Source of the DNA: Aliiroseovarius subalbicans
GTDB taxonomy: Bacteria; Pseudomonadota; Alphaproteobacteria; Rhodobacterales; Rhodobacteraceae
Assembly: GCF_022678625.1 (NCBI RefSeq)
Contig: NZ_JALBYQ010000007.1
Coordinates: 20,996 to 84,995 of the forward strand
Length of the DNA: 64,000 bases
Reading direction: 5' to 3'
Positions within the stretch are counted from its first letter, which is position 1. Each line of letters opens with the position of its first letter. The position numbers were made by a program, and so were the translations under genes. Below the pieces are notes generated by a model, which made no database searches, was not told the DNA's origin, and saw only the letters and a program-made list of their open reading frames with translations. Below, piece by piece: positions 63,930-64,000 of the stretch.

Positions 63930-63955
63930 CCCCGCATCACGCGGGGTCTTTTTTT
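63930..63955 (+). terminator. Rho-independent terminator after the ParB-like gene
   Basis: CCCCGC (63930-63935), loop ATCAC, GCGGGG (63941-63946), then TCTTTTTTT. Clear intrinsic terminator 29 bp past the stop. Confidence 0.92.
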
Positions 63956-64000
63956 GTCCAGCGATCACCCAGGAACCTGGCCTCCAAAATTGTCCGGCGG
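63956..64000. other. Window end, no feature
   Basis: 45 bp after the terminator; nothing recognisable. Confidence 0.4.

Overview
The window looks like part of an accessory replicon (probably a plasmid) of an alphaproteobacterium, most likely a Rhodobacteraceae/Roseobacter-type organism. This rests on the GC-rich coding style, a TAXI-type TRAP transporter, an alphaproteobacterial virB operon, HmrR/CueR-style operators and a stand-alone ParB-like gene beside plasmid-type hypothetical genes. The taxonomy is inference; no rRNA, tRNA, IS transposase or CRISPR array was seen.

Layout. (1) 1-9070: a tartrate/glycerate catabolic module. A TAXI TRAP transporter and a LysR regulator on the minus strand face a plus-strand operon of tartrate dehydrogenase, glycerate 2-kinase, pyruvate kinase and enolase, which together convert tartrate to pyruvate. 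(2) 9287-21148: a tightly overlapped minus-strand virB1-virB11 type IV secretion operon with two VirB5-like genes, one carrying a lytic transglycosylase domain, followed by a TrbM-like secreted protein. VirD4 and a relaxase are not in the window. (3) 21145-21604: two small genes, one an XRE regulator. (4) 21808-55693: a copper-resistance island of about 34 kb. It holds two Cu P1B-ATPases, CueR, CopZ, a CDF-like transporter, four multicopper oxidases (one broken), four c-type cytochromes, DUF411, DsbA- and ScsB/DsbD-like thiol proteins, two Tat-exported L,D-transpeptidases, accessory CcmFGHI, a two-component system, an EF-hand/Met-rich protein, DUF302, rhodanese, a VTT membrane protein and a second-site Lgt. 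At least four MerR-type operators (26144-26168, 26196-26220, 35993-36023, 51876-51900) suggest a CueR regulon, and paired direct motifs lie between the response regulator and the EF-hand gene. (5) 55786-60990: a defence region. A CD-NTase sits between a SLATT two-TM protein and a DUF2235 alpha/beta hydrolase with predicted TM segments, a CBASS-like operon with two candidate effectors. Divergent from it are a fused HTH-ImmA/IrrE protease and a PIN-domain protein. (6) 60991-63955: a GC-rich structured non-coding stretch, a small conserved protein and a large ParB/RepB-family protein ending in a clear terminator.

How it works together. The copper island couples cytosolic export (CopA, CopZ, CopB-like) to periplasmic oxidation (multicopper oxidases and cytochromes), and it brings its own cytochrome and disulfide maturation genes and extra L,D-transpeptidases, a class of enzyme known to be copper-sensitive in E. 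coli. The defence region is the best candidate for something not yet described: a CD-NTase operon with a DUF2235 hydrolase and a SLATT protein, possibly controlled by a one-polypeptide HTH-protease related in architecture to CapH/CapP.
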